Shown: in pieces, positions 13,984 through 17,730 of the stretch
How the letters are laid out: each line of letters starts with the position of its first letter
Position numbering within the stretch: position 1 is the stretch's first letter
Assembly (NCBI GenBank): GCA_014729935.1
Contig: WJJB01000415.1
Span: 1 to 17,730 of the forward strand
Direction: 5' to 3'
Source of the DNA: Candidatus Bathyarchaeota archaeon
GTDB lineage: Archaea; Asgardarchaeota; Lokiarchaeia; Sigyniarchaeales; Sigyniarchaeaceae
DNA: 17,730 bases
Position numbers and translations under genes: made by a program
The notes under the pieces: generated by a model
What the model was told of the DNA's origin: nothing
What the model saw: only the letters and a program-made list of their open reading frames with translations
Databases searched by the model: none

Positions 13984-16068
13984 ATGGGTAAAGAAACGGA
14001 AAATCCACTTGTGGTGAAGGAAGTCGTCATGTTCAAGCACGGCGTCGCATTCTTCACGTTGCGTGGTAAAGTTGAAGGAAATAGCACCCTATCGCTCGAA
14101 TTCAAGAAGAAAGAAATGAATGATGTCTTGAAATCGCTTCTCGTGATGGATCTCGGTGAAGGCTATATCACCTCGATCTCGTACGACGCGGATCAAGACA
14201 TTGGAAAGTTACTCGAGGATGTTGCAATTGACCTTTCCAGCAAGCAAAGCTTCTTGAGCTTGTTGAACAATTTCAGGGGGGCAAGCATAGAGATGGAAGT
14301 TGGCCAAGGGAAGGTAACTGGAAAGATCATGGGGATCCAAGAATATGGTATTCTCGTGGATGCTCAACCAGTTAAAAAACCGGTACTTGTCATTCTTGAT
14401 GATGAAGGCAAGATCCTCCAGCATCAATTTTCTGATATCAAGGTATTCAAGTTAACGGACGCTAAGTTGCAAAAGGATCTCGATTATTACCTTGAAACCA
14501 TCATTGCAGGAAAGAAGAAGGATTCCAAGCGTATTTTCATTCATTGCGAGGGAGAAGGCACTCGTAGCATTCTCTCCAGGTATATCATCGAGAGTCCAGT
14601 TTGGAAGACTTCTTACCGGCTCATCATCCCGGATAAGGGAGATTCAGAACCAGGAATAGACACCGGGAAAAGTTTCCTGAGTGGTTGGTGCCTCGTTGAA
14701 AATACCACGGATCAGGATTGGAATGATATTCAACTATCGCTTGTAGCCGGGATGCCAGTCTCTTTCGTGTGCCCGATTTATCCACCTATCTTCATGGAGC
14801 GCCCGGAAGTGGAACCACCCCGTGTTTCCCAGATCGGTCCTGCTTCCATCGAGGATGGCTTGGAGGAAGTAGCTTTTGATGACTTAGCAAGTACCGCAAC
14901 CATGGACAAGGAAGCAAGACCTCGGAGCAAGAAAATGGCAGAGCCCTTACCTACGAGGGCAATGTGGAAGGCCCCCTCTGCTCCGCCACCACCATCCCCC
15001 CAACCAAGGATGGACGGGGATTTCAGGAAGCAAATGAGCGAGCAAACATCCATCTCCACGAAGGACATGGGTGAATTGTTCGAATATAGGATTGCAAAAC
15101 CTGTCACTATTCGCAGGAAGAAATCTGCACTGGTCCCAATCATTTCCAAGGATCTCGATTCCAGGAAGATCTTGCTATATGAGAGATTCCAGCATCCGAA
15201 AAACCCCATGGCATGTATGGAAATCACCAACACGTCCGGGGTCACCTTGGAACAAGGACCCGTGACTATCTTCTTTGAGGAAAATCTTGCTGGCGAAGCC
15301 ATGCTCCCATTTCTCAATCAGGAGGAAACACGGCTGGTGTCTTATGCCTTGGAACAGGGAGTGGTCATTGACATGGAATCGGAGAGAACCAGCAAGCACG
15401 TGCACCGGGTATCTTTCTCAGGGGGGTATTCTTATGAATTCTATTATCACATCATGAGCACCACCTACAAGATCAACAACAAAACGGACCGTTCACACAA
15501 TCTCTACGTGGATCACCCAAAAACCAGCAGCTTCGAATTATTCGAGGTACCGGTGGATCCAGTAGATACCCCGAACTTCAACCGTTTCAAAGTCCAGCTT
15601 GAATCCAAGAAAGCCATCAAGTTCAAAATAAAGGAACGGCGGGAGGATTACCGATCCTATTCCATCTGGGACATGAATAAGAAGGACATGCTTGTTCGCG
15701 TGGAAAGATACATCAACAAGGGATGGATCACGGGAAAGATGGAAGGCATTCTTGCCAAGGTTGCGGATGATTTGGAGGACATGCAAGACCTCAACAAACG
15801 ATTAAGCGATCTGGAAAATGAGCAGGTTAACATTCAATCTGAGCAAGATCGCCTCCGGGAGAACATTAAGAGCATGGGGCAAACTTATTCTGAGAAGGAA
15901 TTGCGAGAAAGGTACGTGTTGAAGCTGGGAAAACAGGAAACAAGGTTGGAGGAAATCCAAGAAGAATTGAAGAAGTTGGGTGAAGAAGTCGAGGTCGTGT
16001 CCAAAAAGATTCAAGAACATTTGGAACATCTTGAGGAGATAGACCGCGCAAGGATGGATGGTGAATGA
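13984..16068 (+). CDS. DUF4139-type protein with C-terminal coiled coil (first of a tandem pair)
   Basis: The N-terminal part (about 10-180) opens with VKEVVMFKHGVAFF, as in many DUF4139 proteins. ESPVWKTSYRLIIPD (about 203) and SGWCLVENTTDQDWNDIQLSLVAGMPVSF (in two parts near 233-262) are the DUF4139 signature. A Pro-rich, probably disordered linker (265-355) interrupts the domain, which resumes with DMGELFEYRI and runs to about 560. Residues about 590-690 are a charged coiled coil that may drive oligomerisation. No signal peptide or membrane helix is seen, so it is probably cytoplasmic. The biochemical role of the family is unknown. ATG 13984 is preferred over TTG 13981 because GGTGA precedes it by six bases. 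The paralogous gene follows after three bases. Confidence 0.85.
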   Translation: MGKETENPLVVKEVVMFKHGVAFFTLRGKVEGNSTLSLEFKKKEMNDVLKSLLVMDLGEGYITSISYDADQDIGKLLEDVAIDLSSKQSFLSLLNNFRGASIEMEVGQGKVTGKIMGIQEYGILVDAQPVKKPVLVILDDEGKILQHQFSDIKVFKLTDAKLQKDLDYYLETIIAGKKKDSKRIFIHCEGEGTRSILSRYIIESPVWKTSYRLIIPDKGDSEPGIDTGKSFLSGWCLVENTTDQDWNDIQLSLVAGMPVSFVCPIYPPIFMERPEVEPPRVSQIGPASIEDGLEEVAFDDLASTATMDKEARPRSKKMAEPLPTRAMWKAPSAPPPPSPQPRMDGDFRKQMSEQTSISTKDMGELFEYRIAKPVTIRRKKSALVPIISKDLDSRKILLYERFQHPKNPMACMEITNTSGVTLEQGPVTIFFEENLAGEAMLPFLNQEETRLVSYALEQGVVIDMESERTSKHVHRVSFSGGYSYEFYYHIMSTTYKINNKTDRSHNLYVDHPKTSSFELFEVPVDPVDTPNFNRFKVQLESKKAIKFKIKERREDYRSYSIWDMNKKDMLVRVERYINKGWITGKMEGILAKVADDLEDMQDLNKRLSDLENEQVNIQSEQDRLRENIKSMGQTYSEKELRERYVLKLGKQETRLEEIQEELKKLGEEVEVVSKKIQEHLEHLEEIDRARMDGE

Positions 16069-16071
16069 ATC

Positions 16072-17730
16072 ATGGACGGGAAAGCACCTGGTTCTGTCAT
16101 TAAAGAGCCGGAAATCAAGAAAGTCGTGCTCTTCAAGCACGGAATGGGATTTTACGGGCTTCATGCAACCGTGCGAGGATCAGCCCGCTTGCAGCTTGAA
16201 TTCAAGCAAGAGGAAATGGACGATGTCCTGAAAAGCCTGTTCGCCGTTGATCTATCGGGCAGTGGTTTCATCAGTGCCATGGGATACGATGCAGCGGAGA
16301 ATGTGGAAAAAATGTTGGGCGATCTCTCCATCAGTCTACCTTCAGGCAGGTCATTCTTGGAAGATTTCTTGGCTGATATCAAGGGAGCGAGCATCTTGGT
16401 AACTGCTGGCAGTATGCAAATCCAAGGAACCATTATAGGCATCGAGCATACCCAGAGAGTCGACGGGAATAACATTGCCATCATGCCAGAGCTGGTCATC
16501 TTGGCAAGTGAAGACCGGGCAATCAAGCGTTTTGCATTCTCTGATGTATCTGGAATCGAGCTTACTAACGAGGAAATACAAAAAGATCTAGAGTTCTTCC
16601 TCGAGTTGGTCCTTTCGTTGAAAAAGAAAGACGCGAAAAACCTCACCATTCATTGTGATCCAATGGGTGATGCAAAAGATGTCGATAGGGGTCTTTACGT
16701 GAGTTACATCCAAGAGGTCCCCGTCTGGAAAACCTCCTATCGACTGGTGATACCTGAAGAAGCAAGCAGTGATGAGAAAGAAAGTGGTTTTCTCTCTGGT
16801 TGGGGCCTTGTTGAAAACCAGACTCCCAACGATTGGGATTCCATCGAACTCACATTGGTCGCAGGCATGCCAGTAACTTTCAGGTACTCCATCTATGACC
16901 CTCTTTACATCACCAGGAAGCGGGTTCCACTTCCAACAAAAACATCAGTGAAACCTTCATCCATCGAGGATTCATTCGATACCGCACCTGCAATGGAGGG
17001 CCTTGCTTTCGGTGCAAGCCTGGGCAAGGATCAAGGAGGTAGAGCTCGCGCTGCTATTCCAGCAACCGGCATGCCAGGGGCAAAATCGGCGATGGAAGCC
17101 GGAATGAAGAAAATGGAAGAAGTAATGAAGAAATCCATCAACATTTCCTCCAAGGACATGGGTGAACTCTTCGAATACAAGATCAAGACCCCCGTTTCCA
17201 TTCAACGCAACCAGAGTGCCTTGGTACCCATCGTTGCCTCAGATATCAAATCGGAGAAGATACTCTTGTATAATGCCTCCATTCATCCAAGCAATCCAAT
17301 GGCTTGCGTCGAGATCACCAACACGACGGGGCTCACCTTGGAGACCGGCCCCATTACCATACTTGTTGGAGAATCATTGGCAGGTGAAGCAATGCTCCCC
17401 TTCCTGAACAAGGATGATACACGATTAATAAATTATGCCTTGGAACAGGGCGTAACCGTGCAAATTGAAGAGGAAATATCGAGAAAGGATATGCACAGGC
17501 TATCGATGAGCGGGTCTTACATTTACGAGTATTTTCATGAAGACAGGCAATACACGTACAAGATCAGGAACAAGACTCGAGCCAAGAAGCACCTATATAT
17601 CGACCATCCTAAGATGAGTAATTTCATTATTCATGACTCGCCAGTAAAGCCTGAAGTCACTTCATCGAATTGGCGATTCAAGACACACCTGGAACCCTCC
17701 AAGAATCTCAAGTTACCTTTACCATCAGGA
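16072..17730 (+). CDS. DUF4139-type protein, tandem paralogue, 3' truncated by the window
   Basis: The frame is open for 553 codons from ATG 16072 to the last base, so the stop lies outside. GGTGA is seven bases upstream, within the end of the first gene, and only three bases separate the two genes: one operon with coupled translation. The protein follows its neighbour throughout: KKVVLFKHGMGFYG, EEMDDVLKSLF, VPVWKTSYRLVIP, SGWGLVENQTPNDWDSIELTLVAGMPV, SSIED in the linker, ISSKDMGELFEYKI, NPMACVEITNT and LAGEAMLPFLN. Its linker is Met/Ala/Lys-rich instead of Pro-rich. Whether it also ends in a coiled coil cannot be seen. The pair looks like a duplication that diverged to form a hetero-oligomer, an inference. 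Confidence 0.85.
   Translation, partial: MDGKAPGSVIKEPEIKKVVLFKHGMGFYGLHATVRGSARLQLEFKQEEMDDVLKSLFAVDLSGSGFISAMGYDAAENVEKMLGDLSISLPSGRSFLEDFLADIKGASILVTAGSMQIQGTIIGIEHTQRVDGNNIAIMPELVILASEDRAIKRFAFSDVSGIELTNEEIQKDLEFFLELVLSLKKKDAKNLTIHCDPMGDAKDVDRGLYVSYIQEVPVWKTSYRLVIPEEASSDEKESGFLSGWGLVENQTPNDWDSIELTLVAGMPVTFRYSIYDPLYITRKRVPLPTKTSVKPSSIEDSFDTAPAMEGLAFGASLGKDQGGRARAAIPATGMPGAKSAMEAGMKKMEEVMKKSINISSKDMGELFEYKIKTPVSIQRNQSALVPIVASDIKSEKILLYNASIHPSNPMACVEITNTTGLTLETGPITILVGESLAGEAMLPFLNKDDTRLINYALEQGVTVQIEEEISRKDMHRLSMSGSYIYEYFHEDRQYTYKIRNKTRAKKHLYIDHPKMSNFIIHDSPVKPEVTSSNWRFKTHLEPSKNLKLPLPSG

Noticed and set aside
13848..14105. Minus-strand ORF across the DUF4139 promoter and start
   Set aside because: It is antisense to a clearly conserved gene and covers its TATA box; no recognisable protein features.
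14778..15317. Minus-strand 179-codon ORF inside the first DUF4139 gene
   Set aside because: It is a shadow frame of a conserved coding region with no ribosome site or family resemblance.
1..17730. CRISPR array, rRNA or complete tRNA genes
   Set aside because: No regularly spaced repeats and no rRNA or tRNA signatures were seen on either strand.

Overview
The window looks like a piece of an archaeal chromosome of intermediate GC content. The archaeal signals are TATA-like boxes about 25 bases before several starts (some start codons sit where transcription should begin, so those mRNAs are probably leaderless), GGTGA-type ribosome sites at other genes, T-tract termini, and a TrmO-type tRNA-modification gene. 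A phospholipase D-like protein ends in a PGY-plus-membrane-helix tail, and two exported proteins are rich in N-glycosylation sequons. Together these are compatible with an Asgard (Thor/Loki-like) archaeon, but the lineage is an inference and not proven here.

Layout. 1-1078 (+): 3' part of a radical SAM gene of the spore-photoproduct-lyase-like family, cut by the window edge. 1106-6050 (-): three genes in a row, a surface-anchored phospholipase D-like protein, a GH13 alpha-glucosidase and a D-aminoacylase-like amidohydrolase. The last diverges from a CocE/NonD (S15-type) serine hydrolase at 6137-8209 (+). The theme is breakdown of peptides, modified amino acids, sugars and phosphodiesters. 8210-9142: a decayed short-chain dehydrogenase fragment, a small exported protein (-), and a hairpin that resembles the right end of a TnpB-type element. 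9143-9673 (-): TrmO-like tRNA methyltransferase. 9902-10838 (+): a translationally coupled pair, a GyrI-like effector-binding protein and a winged-helix regulator, tail to tail with (and overlapping) an MFS transporter at 10800-12128 (-). This is a plausible sensor, regulator and efflux module. 12191-13528 (-): a small CxxC protein and an aldo/keto-reductase-like barrel protein. 13587-13851 (-): a GC-rich, frameshifted remnant of the TnpB zinc-finger end with strong hairpins resembling an omega RNA. 13984-17730 (+): two tandem paralogous DUF4139-type proteins; the second is open to the window edge.

The most interesting points are the two degraded gene relics (SDR and TnpB with its hairpins), the solitary TnpB-right-end-like hairpin at about 8990-9021, an 11-bp direct repeat spaced 52 bp upstream of the split regulator, the DUF4139 tandem with a four-codon upstream ORF carrying an in-frame TGA, and the mix of leaderless and Shine-Dalgarno starts.
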